Shown here: one piece after another, positions 16,078 through 23,664 of the stretch
Numbering within the stretch: the first letter of the stretch is position 1
How the letters are laid out: the number at the start of each line of letters is the position of its first letter
Source of the DNA: an uncultured Bacillota bacterium
GTDB lineage: Bacteria > Bacillota_I > Bacilli_A > RF39 > UBA660
Assembly (NCBI GenBank): GCA_946611635.1
Contig: CAMODW010000006.1
Location: 1 to 42,388 of the forward strand
Direction: 5' to 3'
DNA length: 42,388 nucleotides
The notes under the pieces: model-generated
Told to the model about the DNA's origin: nothing
What the model saw: the letters and a program-made list of their open reading frames with translations, nothing else
Database searches by the model: none
Translations under genes and position numbers: made by a program

Positions 16078-17201
16078 TATTCTTTCTCCTTTCCATTTAT
16101 TATCTCATTAAACCATAGTGTTGGATATCCTAAATATTTAATTCTATATTTTACTATACCTAGAACTTCTTGTTCATTTACTGTCCAACTATCTATATTT
16201 TTATTAGCGTCTCCTTTAGTATATATAATATATTTATTATTCTTTTCTATATTTACTATTCTATGAGTAATTACTTTGTTACTTTTTTTAAACGCTAATA
16301 TTTCTCCAATTTTAATATCATCTATTTTGGTTTTTTGATATATTACTGCGTCGCCTCTATCATATGTTGGTGACATAGAACCTGATCCTACTGCAATTAT
16401 GGTATCGTTTGATATACCTGATACTAATAAGACAAGTATTACTATTATAATTATGATTGGAACGTATAATAGTTTTCTTAATAGAGTATTTTTATACATA
16501 TTTATTTTATCTTTATATTGGTTTAATCTACTTGTACTAAAGTATATTATATACGGTAGTGCAGTGTTTGCTACAGCATATAAATAATTGCCTATATTGG
16601 GAATTATTGGCAATAAATATTGATATAAAGATATACTTATGTTAAGTATTATAGATGGTTTATAGCTAACTTTATATGTTAGATATGAACATACTGCTTG
16701 GATAGAAATAGTTGGTATTATAATAGTTGTAATAAAGATAAATATTACTTCGCCATTATTTAAACTATACCCATTTATTTCTATAATAACATTCAATATT
16801 ATTAATATTATAGTGTATATTATTAGTGGTAGTTTCCTATGTTGGGTATTTCTAGCAATAATATATCTTAAAATTTCTTCAAATACTATGACTATACTTT
16901 CTAATACTATTATATTAAATATATAATTTATATTAAGTGAAAATGGAGATTTATTAAATCCCATAATTAAACCTAGTGCATATATTGTTATAAAATATAA
17001 TAAAATACTAGATAAAACTATTTTTGTTGTCATATTTTTTAAATAATTATTATCTTTCATTATGCCAAATCTGACTATGGCATAAATAGATATTATTATT
17101 ATACTTAAATTTTGGAATAATACACTTTTATAAACAATATTAAACATTATAATAGAAATAAATAATAATATTTCTATTATGTATATTTCATATTTTTTCA
17201 T
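16077..17201 (-). CDS. sipW: SipW-type signal peptidase I with multi-span N-terminal domain
   Basis: The C-terminal third is a signal peptidase I of the ER/SipW type: GSGSMSPTYDRGD around residue 270-282 carries the nucleophilic serine, and KVITHRIV near 310 has histidine in place of the usual catalytic lysine. TKGDANKNIDSW follows, another conserved box. Such enzymes process TasA-like proteins. The protein is 374 residues, about twice the SipW length, because residues 1-250 form six or more hydrophobic segments. This N-terminal membrane domain resembles those of some archaeal and clostridial signal peptidases but is unassigned here. The genes on both sides encode the likely substrates. Confidence 0.85.
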   Translation of the reverse strand: MKKYEIYIIEILLFISIIMFNIVYKSVLFQNLSIIIISIYAIVRFGIMKDNNYLKNMTTKIVLSSILLYFITIYALGLIMGFNKSPFSLNINYIFNIIVLESIVIVFEEILRYIIARNTQHRKLPLIIYTIILIILNVIIEINGYSLNNGEVIFIFITTIIIPTISIQAVCSYLTYKVSYKPSIILNISISLYQYLLPIIPNIGNYLYAVANTALPYIIYFSTSRLNQYKDKINMYKNTLLRKLLYVPIIIIIVILVLLVSGISNDTIIAVGSGSMSPTYDRGDAVIYQKTKIDDIKIGEILAFKKSNKVITHRIVNIEKNNKYIIYTKGDANKNIDSWTVNEQEVLGIVKYRIKYLGYPTLWFNEIINGKEKE

Positions 17202-17217
17202 GAAATCAACCCCATTT

Positions 17218-17254
17218 ATATTATAAGAATTACAAAAAGTAATTCTTATAATAT
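17218..17254 (-). repeat. Perfect 16-bp inverted repeat between the TasA-like and signal-peptidase genes
   Basis: Arms at 17218-17233 and 17239-17254 are exactly complementary with a 5-base loop. On the minus strand no T run follows, so it is not a classic terminator. Its place after the first gene of the operon suggests an mRNA 3'-end stabiliser or partial terminator that keeps the TasA-like product more abundant than the processing enzymes. Confidence 0.88.
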
Positions 17255-17261
17255 TTGGTTA

Positions 17262-17822
17262 TTAAGCTAAAGCATCTTCGTAATCGAAAGCAGCAGTTAA
17301 ATTAACTGTAACATCTTGTTGTGATGGTAAATCAGCTGCATTTTCAGGAATTAAATATTTAACTGTTACAGTTATTGTATGTGTTCCTTCAGCAGCTAAA
17401 GCAACATTTAATCCATCAGTTGTTGATGTATAATCTGTGCCATTATAATTTACAGTATAACTTACAAATTTTTCATTTTCTGCTGTAACACCACTCATAG
17501 TAATTTTTTTCATATTAGCATCGATAGTTCCATAGTTTTTAGCATCTATTTTGAATGTATAGGTATCTCCTGGTTGTGGTAATGTTACTGCAAAAGAAAC
17601 ACTATTATCACTAACTGTAGGAGTTGTGTTTGCTGTAATAGTTGATGTTTCTTCAAGTGAATTTTTATCGAAACGTACGTCCCAAACTGCTTTTTTAAAT
17701 GTTGCAGTACTATTATTTATTGCAAGATTACTACTAAATGTTGCATAACCTACTGACATAACTAATACAGTTGCTGCTAATACTATTATTAGAATATTTT
17801 GTATATTACTTTCCTTTCTCAT
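17262..17822 (-). CDS. TasA/CalY-like secreted protein (SipW substrate)
   Basis: The 186-residue product has a hydrophobic signal with N-terminus MRKESNIQN, the TasA-family cleavage region MSVGYATFSSNLAIN (about 22-36), and a beta-rich remainder with no further membrane segment. TasA, CalY and related proteins form fibres or surface layers after SipW processing. The start is the third in-frame ATG (17820-17822): GGAGG lies 8 bases before it, while the two earlier ATGs at 17837 and 17828 overlap or crowd the Shine-Dalgarno. It heads an operon with the SipW-type peptidase. It could instead be a pilin-like minor component. Confidence 0.82.
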   Translation of the reverse strand: MRKESNIQNILIIVLAATVLVMSVGYATFSSNLAINNSTATFKKAVWDVRFDKNSLEETSTITANTTPTVSDNSVSFAVTLPQPGDTYTFKIDAKNYGTIDANMKKITMSGVTAENEKFVSYTVNYNGTDYTSTTDGLNVALAAEGTHTITVTVKYLIPENAADLPSQQDVTVNLTAAFDYEDALA

Positions 17823-17846
17823 TCTCATTTCCTCCATTCTATATTA

Positions 17847-17875
17847 ATTCTATCACAATTATTATTGGTAGTAAA
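17847..17875 (-). promoter_or_regulatory. Promoter of the TasA-like/sipW operon
   Basis: On the minus strand TTTACT (17870-17875) and TAGAAT (17847-17852) lie 17 bases apart, with an extended -10 (TGATAGAAT). Confidence 0.62.
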
Positions 17876-17904
17876 TATAGCAATATTTTTTTATATTAAT
17901 GTAA

Positions 17905-17931
17905 CAAAAAACAAATATAAATATTTGTTTT
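17905..17931 (-). terminator. Probable terminator of the helD operon
   Basis: A 10-bp AT-rich stem (17908-17917 with 17922-17931) with a 4-base loop, followed on the minus strand by TTG; its right arm ends in four Ts. It overlaps the stop of the GH114-like gene. The low GC of the stem makes it a weaker call. Confidence 0.55.
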
Positions 17932-19246
17932 AGTTTAAATCGTATGATTTAGAGTTATAATAAGCAAATCCATTGGCTTTGCAGTATTCAGCTATTTCTT
18001 TTTCTTTACTTTCTGAAGCACCATATTCTAACAAATATACTAGTAAGTTTTTGGATTTTACTTCTTGTAAATAATCTTGATAATACTTTTTTTCTCCAGA
18101 AGATTGGTTTTTATAAGTATGATTATCAAAATTGATTAAAGTAAAGACTTCTTCTTGGTTAACTCCATCAAATAAACTTCCATAACTACCATCTTTTATA
18201 GCTTTAGAGACAAATTCGTCACCACCGTTTATTAACATAGGTAATCCATGACTATGAATTCCGCCAAGTATTGTTTTTAATCCTTCATAAATTTTACTTT
18301 TTTTAAAATTGGCATAAACATCACAGTTATCAATAAAATATCCATCCGCTCCATTAGCTCGTAATTTAGGTTCTAATTCATTTAGAATAAAACTTTGAAA
18401 ACCTTTGTCACTAACATCAACCCATTTTTCATCTTCCCAGTTCTCATATGTTCCTAAATATAAATTTTTAAATCTTTTATAGTATGATCGATAGTTTTCT
18501 ACTGATCCTACATTTAAATAAGAATATACTTTTATGCCATTAGCATGAAGTTTATCAACATCTGATTTATCATATTCTTGTAAATCTATTACTACAAGTT
18601 TATATTTTAATAATTTTTCAATGCCACTATCATGATCAAGTCCTAAGAATACTCCATAACTTGTTTCTAAAGTTTTATCACCATTACTACTACTATTACC
18701 ACTTTGATTATTAGAAGAATTACCACTTGAAGAACCGTTTGAATTACTTTGATTATAATTAGAACTGTTATTAACTGAACCAGTAGCTTCTTCTTTTGAA
18801 TCTACTTGACCATCCACCATTTCTTCGGTGTCTATTTCGCCAGAAAGCTTTTGTTCTTCTTTTTTGAATTCTTCTATCTCATCTTCAGCTATTTTATTAT
18901 AATTATTTATATATCTTTCACAATCGCTACTAGAAGGTTTATACATACATATTGCACATATTTCAGTACTTTTTTTCATATAATCATTATTTACTAAAAA
19001 ATGAATGAAAGCGTCAACTAGTGTGGGTATAAAAAATATTATTATTCCTGCTATTAATTTTTTACCTATTATTATCCATGCTCTTATAGTTTCTTCTTGG
19101 TTTCCTTTAGTAATAACACTAAATAATGATATCGTACTAGTTATTATTATTATTAATGGTACTAATATTTTTAATATAGTTATAAGGTATCCAAGTATTT
19201 GCCAAGCTTTAACAGTGTTTTGGCAAGTATTAACTCCTAATAGCAT
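17930..19246 (-). CDS. Membrane-anchored GH114-like glycosidase (endo-alpha-1,4-polygalactosaminidase family)
   Basis: The proposed start is ATG 19244-19246, with AGGAAG 10 bases upstream; a TTG at 19288 opens the frame but has no Shine-Dalgarno. The 438-residue product begins with two long hydrophobic segments (about 12-47 and 58-85) that resemble small pilin-like/VirB2-type proteins, then a charged stretch, then a Ser/Asn/Gly-rich linker (about 150-190). The C-terminal 240 residues match the GH114 barrel: SYLNVGSVENYRSYYKRF, then WVDVSDKGFQSFI, then GYFIDNCDVY, and LINGGDEFV. GH114 enzymes cut alpha-1,4-linked galactosamine polymers such as Pel. Cell-surface location is inferred. It is last in the helD operon. 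Confidence 0.8.
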   Translation of the reverse strand: MLLGVNTCQNTVKAWQILGYLITILKILVPLIIIITSTISLFSVITKGNQEETIRAWIIIGKKLIAGIIIFFIPTLVDAFIHFLVNNDYMKKSTEICAICMYKPSSSDCERYINNYNKIAEDEIEEFKKEEQKLSGEIDTEEMVDGQVDSKEEATGSVNNSSNYNQSNSNGSSSGNSSNNQSGNSSSNGDKTLETSYGVFLGLDHDSGIEKLLKYKLVVIDLQEYDKSDVDKLHANGIKVYSYLNVGSVENYRSYYKRFKNLYLGTYENWEDEKWVDVSDKGFQSFILNELEPKLRANGADGYFIDNCDVYANFKKSKIYEGLKTILGGIHSHGLPMLINGGDEFVSKAIKDGSYGSLFDGVNQEEVFTLINFDNHTYKNQSSGEKKYYQDYLQEVKSKNLLVYLLEYGASESKEKEIAEYCKANGFAYYNSKSYDLN

Positions 19247-19306
19247 ATTTAGATCACTTCCTATTGTTAGTATATCATTTGCTAACAAACAAAAAAAGTA
19301 TATTAT

Positions 19307-21049
19307 TTATTTTTTATAATATACTTCTGATACTGGTACTAATGTTTCACAATTAATTAAATTGATTATTACCATATTTTTGATTTCCATTTTTTCATTT
19401 AAAAAAGCTCTTATATGGATAGCTCCATTAAATTTACGATCATTCATAAAGGATGGAACAAGAGCAAAATTATTATATATTCCATTCATATGAGCTCCAC
19501 CAATAAAGGTAAGAAAAAAATTATTTAAGGATATTTCTTGAGGACTATAATATCCTGACAAGTAATCTTTGTAATACTTGGTGTCATAAGTACTATCATC
19601 TAATGGATCTTTTACTCTCTTTTGTAAATGATGTAGCAAGAAGCTTGTTTTATTACTTATAACACCATTTACACTTAGTATTGCACTATCATAACCTAAA
19701 TATATAAAATCTTCTCTATTATCTGTTAATTCTTTTAATAAGTCACATCCATAATCAAAACTATCTTTATCATGATTTCCACCTAATATGGCGTGGTATA
19801 CTCCATCTAATCGTGGAAATAGATTGATACATCTTTCAACTAATCGACAACCATTTTCATATCTTGTTTGTAAATCTTCTTTTCCTGATCTAAAACCTAA
19901 GAAATCTCCCATATCAACAATTAATGATATTCCATTCTGACTAGCATAATCATTTATTGTATGAGTTGCCTCTTCAATATCAGTATTGTTATCTATATGA
20001 AAATCTGATACAAGTAGAATGTCTATACAACTTGTATCGACTCCTAAAGTAAGAACTTGATTTGTATAATAAAGAGGTCTTTGAATACTATAATTTTTTT
20101 GACCATTAAAAATAGTAGTAGAAATATTCATCTTACTTTTTACTATTTTCATAGCTTTTAGATATTCGCCTTCTTGTAATACTATACTATTATTATTTAA
20201 TTCTTCTTTTAAGGCGTATTCAGTAAATTTGTTTTGTAATAATAATCTTATTATTATATCGGCAATTCTTTGAATACGTATTTCTACTTCTACATTGTTT
20301 TCATAAACAGCTATACTTTCTTGTAATCTACTAATAGTATTTAAATCATTATCGTGATTAGTTTTAAGCGACTCTATTTCTTCTTTTAATCTTTCTAATT
20401 TTGTTTCTAAATATTCTTCTTTATTCGCTTTTTCTTTTAATTTTTCTTTTAATTCTATTAATTCTTTTTGAAGATCTGATACTTGTAATTTTAAAGACCT
20501 ATTTCTATTTATAAATTCTTCATTAGAATTTTTAGCTTTTTCTAACTGGCCTTCTAAATCTTTTTTTACTCTTTGTAAATCTTTTTTTAATGATTCTACT
20601 AGTTTTTCTAATTCATTTATTCTATCTTTTTTTTCTTGTTCCTCTTTCAGTATATTTCCTTCTACTACATCAATTTTTATTCTTAGTAATTCAGCTATTT
20701 TAGCACTATAAGCAATTATATCTTCATTATCAATATTTTCTTTTTGACAAAAAGAAAATATTATTTTTAATACATTGTTTTGTTCTTCGCTTAGATCTAT
20801 ATTAATAATTTGATTAAAAACATCAAACATTATTATAAGTTCTCTTCTTAATAAATTTTCTGATACTTTTTCTTTTGTTGTTTCTTTATAAGTATAATTA
20901 ATTAAGAATTCTATCAAATCATTTTTTTGAGCTTTTAAGGCCTTTTTTTTATCCATCAAAAGTAATAAATCACCATAGTTTTTATTTGAAAATTGTGTTG
21001 TTTGTATATATTTTATAATTTTCATTTGTTCCGTAGGTGTTACACTCAT
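19307..21049 (-). CDS. Coiled-coil protein with C-terminal calcineurin-like phosphoesterase
   Basis: The 580-residue protein has a helical N-terminal domain (1-120), a long coiled coil (about 123-265, heptad-rich Glu/Lys/Leu), a small winged-helix-like domain (about 265-330, LLLQNKFTEYALKEEL) and a metallophosphoesterase domain. The metal motifs are complete: LLVSDFHID near 345 (D.H), VDMGDFLGF near 381 (GD), LGGNHDKD near 422 (GNHD), LLHHLQKR near 469, and GGAHMNG near 517. The substrate is unknown; nuclease or phosphodiesterase activity is plausible. It follows the HelD-like helicase by 25 bases with a strong Shine-Dalgarno (AAGGGGG), so the pair is co-expressed. No signal peptide, so it is cytoplasmic. 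Confidence 0.85.
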   Translation of the reverse strand: MSVTPTEQMKIIKYIQTTQFSNKNYGDLLLLMDKKKALKAQKNDLIEFLINYTYKETTKEKVSENLLRRELIIMFDVFNQIINIDLSEEQNNVLKIIFSFCQKENIDNEDIIAYSAKIAELLRIKIDVVEGNILKEEQEKKDRINELEKLVESLKKDLQRVKKDLEGQLEKAKNSNEEFINRNRSLKLQVSDLQKELIELKEKLKEKANKEEYLETKLERLKEEIESLKTNHDNDLNTISRLQESIAVYENNVEVEIRIQRIADIIIRLLLQNKFTEYALKEELNNNSIVLQEGEYLKAMKIVKSKMNISTTIFNGQKNYSIQRPLYYTNQVLTLGVDTSCIDILLVSDFHIDNNTDIEEATHTINDYASQNGISLIVDMGDFLGFRSGKEDLQTRYENGCRLVERCINLFPRLDGVYHAILGGNHDKDSFDYGCDLLKELTDNREDFIYLGYDSAILSVNGVISNKTSFLLHHLQKRVKDPLDDSTYDTKYYKDYLSGYYSPQEISLNNFFLTFIGGAHMNGIYNNFALVPSFMNDRKFNGAIHIRAFLNEKMEIKNMVIINLINCETLVPVSEVYYKK

Positions 21050-21074
21050 ATTTTATCCCCCTTACTATAAATAT

Positions 21075-23090
21075 TTATGAATATACTATTAATTCATGTT
21101 GAGCTCTAGTACAAGCTACATATAATAGATTTTTTTCAGTTTTTAAATATTTTGACTCTGGATCACTGTATGCTATGACACTATCAAATTCTAATCCCTT
21201 AGCTAAATAAGCTGGTAAAATTACTAATTCTTTATTAAATTCTTCCGTATTATTCTTTAGTAAAGAAATTGGAACAAGAACTTTTAATCTTTCGTATAAT
21301 TTCTCGGCTGTTTTAGAATCTCTTGTTATTAATGCAACAGATTTATATTTTAATCTTAAATAATTAATATCTGTTGGTAATAGATTAATATTAGTTCGAT
21401 GAACTAAAGGAACAGAATTAGTCTTTCTTATTGCACATACATGATTTAAACCTAGTATTTTGTTTGTAAATTCTATTATTTCTGGACTTGAACGATAAGT
21501 TTTTGTTAAACTTATACACTTACTTTTAGGAAATATATTACTTAATATATCTAAAGTTTCATATTTATAATATGGATTAATAGTTTGGTTTATATCTCCT
21601 AAAATAGTAAAATTACTATTTTTAAATATTTTACTTATTATTAAATATTGTAGATAATTGTAATCCTGAGCTTCATCTATTACTACTTGGCGGATATTTC
21701 TTTCGTATGGGAATCCTTCTAATAAGCCTTTGATGTAGACAAATAATAAAGCATCAACATATGGTATTTCTTTTGTTTTATTAAAATATCTTATTTCTTT
21801 ATCGTTCATTCTTATTTTACAAAATTCACTACTGAAGAATCCTAAATAGATGTCTTTGAAATCTTTTCTAAAATTACTATTTTCATATATTAGCTTTTGA
21901 TAAGTAGCTTTTTTCTTAGTACTACCTTTATAGTTTTTTTCACTTAATTTACCTGCTATTACTTCTATTCTTTCATAGAAAGGAAGATTATTATAATAAT
22001 CATGTATTAGTTCATTTAATTCTGATTTTGATATGTCATATATCTTATTTTCAGTAAAATCTTTTAATACTCGAGCTTTACGTATATAATCTTCAATATA
22101 AAGATTAATATCTGTTATTATTTCATCACTTTGTTTATATTTTATTAGAGGAATATTATCTTGTTTTTCTGAGTAGTATTTTCCTATAAAATCCATAAAT
22201 GGTTCTACTGATTGAAATTCAGTTATTTGTTTATTTAAATAATCATTAAATGTTGTTTGAAGTGTATTATTTTCACCTAGTTCTGGTAAAACATTGGAAA
22301 TATATTCTGTAAATATTTGATTAGGTGAAAAAATAAGTATATCCTCATTAGTTAAATTATCTATTTTATATAGTAGAAAAGCTATACGATGGAGAGCTAC
22401 TGAGGTTTTTCCTGATCCAGCTATACCAGATACGATTAAAGTCTTATCTCTTACGTTTCTAATAACGTTGTTTTGTTCTTGTTGAATAGTATTAACTATA
22501 TTTTTCATCTTTTCATTACTATCTGAAGCTAATACTTCTTGAAGTAGTTCATCATCAATGTTAACAGAGTTATCAAAGGCACTGATCATTTTTCTATTTT
22601 CAATTTTATATTGTCTTTTTCTAAGTAAGTTCCCTTTTATCATTCCAGCAGGTGCGGCGTAGGCACAAGGACCGATTTCAAAATCATAAAAAATACTACA
22701 TATTGGACTACGCCAATCATAAATGATATTACCATATTCCTCATCTTTTAAATATGTCATACCTAGATATATACTATATCTTTCTTTATCTTCATCTTCA
22801 AATACAATAGAAGCGAAGTATGGTTTGTCTTTAATTTTATATAGTTTTAAAAAGTAATCTTGTTTTAATAGTAATTTATTAGCTTCTAATTCAGTATCAG
22901 CAGTTGCTTGTCTAAGTTCTTGAGCATCAAAACTACGCATATTTTCCCAAGTATATTTTTTGAATTCTAATAGCTTTTCTTCGTCTTTAAAGATAACATT
23001 TCCAGCTTCAGTAAGTTTATCATCTAATAATTTTAATACTTCGACTAATCTTTTTCTTTCTAACGTTAGTTCTCTTCCACTTATTGGCAT
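21075..23090 (-). CDS. helD: HelD-like superfamily 1 (UvrD-type) helicase
   Basis: The 671-residue protein has SF1 motifs in order: VSGIAGSGKTSVALHR (Walker A, about 222-237), VIDEAQDYN (Walker B), LGDINQTI (motif III), TKTYRSSPEI (motif IV) and NLLYVACTRAQHEL (motif VI) at the end. The N-terminal coiled-coil region (about 10-60) and the YDWRSPICSIFYDFE box are typical of HelD, which removes stalled RNA polymerase from DNA. It is somewhat shorter than Bacillus HelD. The start is the second ATG at 23088-23090: GGGG lies 9 bases before it and directly abuts the first ATG (23097-23099). It heads a three-gene operon. Confidence 0.88.
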   Translation of the reverse strand: MPISGRELTLERKRLVEVLKLLDDKLTEAGNVIFKDEEKLLEFKKYTWENMRSFDAQELRQATADTELEANKLLLKQDYFLKLYKIKDKPYFASIVFEDEDKERYSIYLGMTYLKDEEYGNIIYDWRSPICSIFYDFEIGPCAYAAPAGMIKGNLLRKRQYKIENRKMISAFDNSVNIDDELLQEVLASDSNEKMKNIVNTIQQEQNNVIRNVRDKTLIVSGIAGSGKTSVALHRIAFLLYKIDNLTNEDILIFSPNQIFTEYISNVLPELGENNTLQTTFNDYLNKQITEFQSVEPFMDFIGKYYSEKQDNIPLIKYKQSDEIITDINLYIEDYIRKARVLKDFTENKIYDISKSELNELIHDYYNNLPFYERIEVIAGKLSEKNYKGSTKKKATYQKLIYENSNFRKDFKDIYLGFFSSEFCKIRMNDKEIRYFNKTKEIPYVDALLFVYIKGLLEGFPYERNIRQVVIDEAQDYNYLQYLIISKIFKNSNFTILGDINQTINPYYKYETLDILSNIFPKSKCISLTKTYRSSPEIIEFTNKILGLNHVCAIRKTNSVPLVHRTNINLLPTDINYLRLKYKSVALITRDSKTAEKLYERLKVLVPISLLKNNTEEFNKELVILPAYLAKGLEFDSVIAYSDPESKYLKTEKNLLYVACTRAQHELIVYS

Positions 23091-23148
23091 ATTTTTCATC
23101 CCCTGACTTGAATATAAAAGAGCTATATACTAGCTATTCTTCTAACTA

Positions 23149-23177
23149 ATTATATATAATTAAGTATTTATTTTCAA
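23149..23177 (-). promoter_or_regulatory. Promoter of the helD operon
   Basis: On the minus strand TTGAAA (23172-23177) and TATAAT (23149-23154) are 17 bases apart. The leader of about 50 bases contains a small inverted repeat (AGCTA/TAGCT). Confidence 0.72.
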
Positions 23178-23227
23178 GTATTGAAGTCAATAAAAAAACT
23201 AATAATTATTTATATATGTTATTTATT

Positions 23228-23267
23228 TTAAAAAAAGAAAAAGTTAGAAACTTTTGTTTCTAACTTT
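23228..23267 (-). terminator. Terminator of the T7SS substrate operon
   Basis: A perfect 12-bp stem (23240-23251 with 23256-23267) with a 4-base loop, followed on the minus strand by a long T-rich run. It overlaps the stop codon of the DUF4176 gene. Confidence 0.9.
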
Positions 23268-23637
23268 AATTGTTTACACCAAAGGGATTGAAACCAGTAT
23301 CTTCAGTTGAATCATCAGAATCGTCTGTATCATCTTTATCTGCACTTTCAAATTTAGGTTTATTTTCAATTGAACTTACTATTGTGTTTAGTTTTTCTTT
23401 GAAAGCTTTTTCTTCTTCATCTTCATATCCTAAGAAGAATATTTTATCTATTTGATCATGGTCGAATAAACAAACTTGATTCGAACTTAGATATCCTTCT
23501 GGATATACACATCCAGAGTAATCATAGATTTTTTCTTGGTTTTCTTGAGCTACTGAACAGAAACCTGTAATCATAGCTCTTTTTTTACCTCCCTTAAGAA
23601 GTACTACTGTACCAATTGGTAAATATTTTTCTCTCAC
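23266..23637 (-). CDS. DUF4176 domain protein, T7SS-associated
   Basis: The 123-residue protein has the DUF4176 pattern: LPIGTVVLLKGGKKRAMITG at 6-25, KIYDYSGCVYPEGY near 36-49, and FFLGYEDEEEKAF near 68-80. The C-terminal 35 residues are an acidic Asp/Ser tail. DUF4176 proteins are common in type VII secretion loci of Firmicutes, often next to LXG-type effectors, but no activity is established; it has no signal peptide and is probably cytoplasmic. It is the last gene of the T7SS operon, 27 bases after the 999-residue protein. Confidence 0.85.
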   Translation of the reverse strand: MREKYLPIGTVVLLKGGKKRAMITGFCSVAQENQEKIYDYSGCVYPEGYLSSNQVCLFDHDQIDKIFFLGYEDEEEKAFKEKLNTIVSSIENKPKFESADKDDTDDSDDSTEDTGFNPFGVNN

Positions 23638-23664
23638 TTATAATCCTCCTAACCTTCTTATTCT

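Noticed and set aside
17218-17254. Transposon end or attachment site
   Set aside because: There is no transposase, target duplication or second copy. The perfect hairpin is better explained as an RNA structure.
19247-19288. TTG start for the GH114-like protein
   Set aside because: No Shine-Dalgarno lies before it, whereas ATG 19244-19246 has AGGAAG at suitable spacing. It remains possible, as the 14 residues read acceptably.
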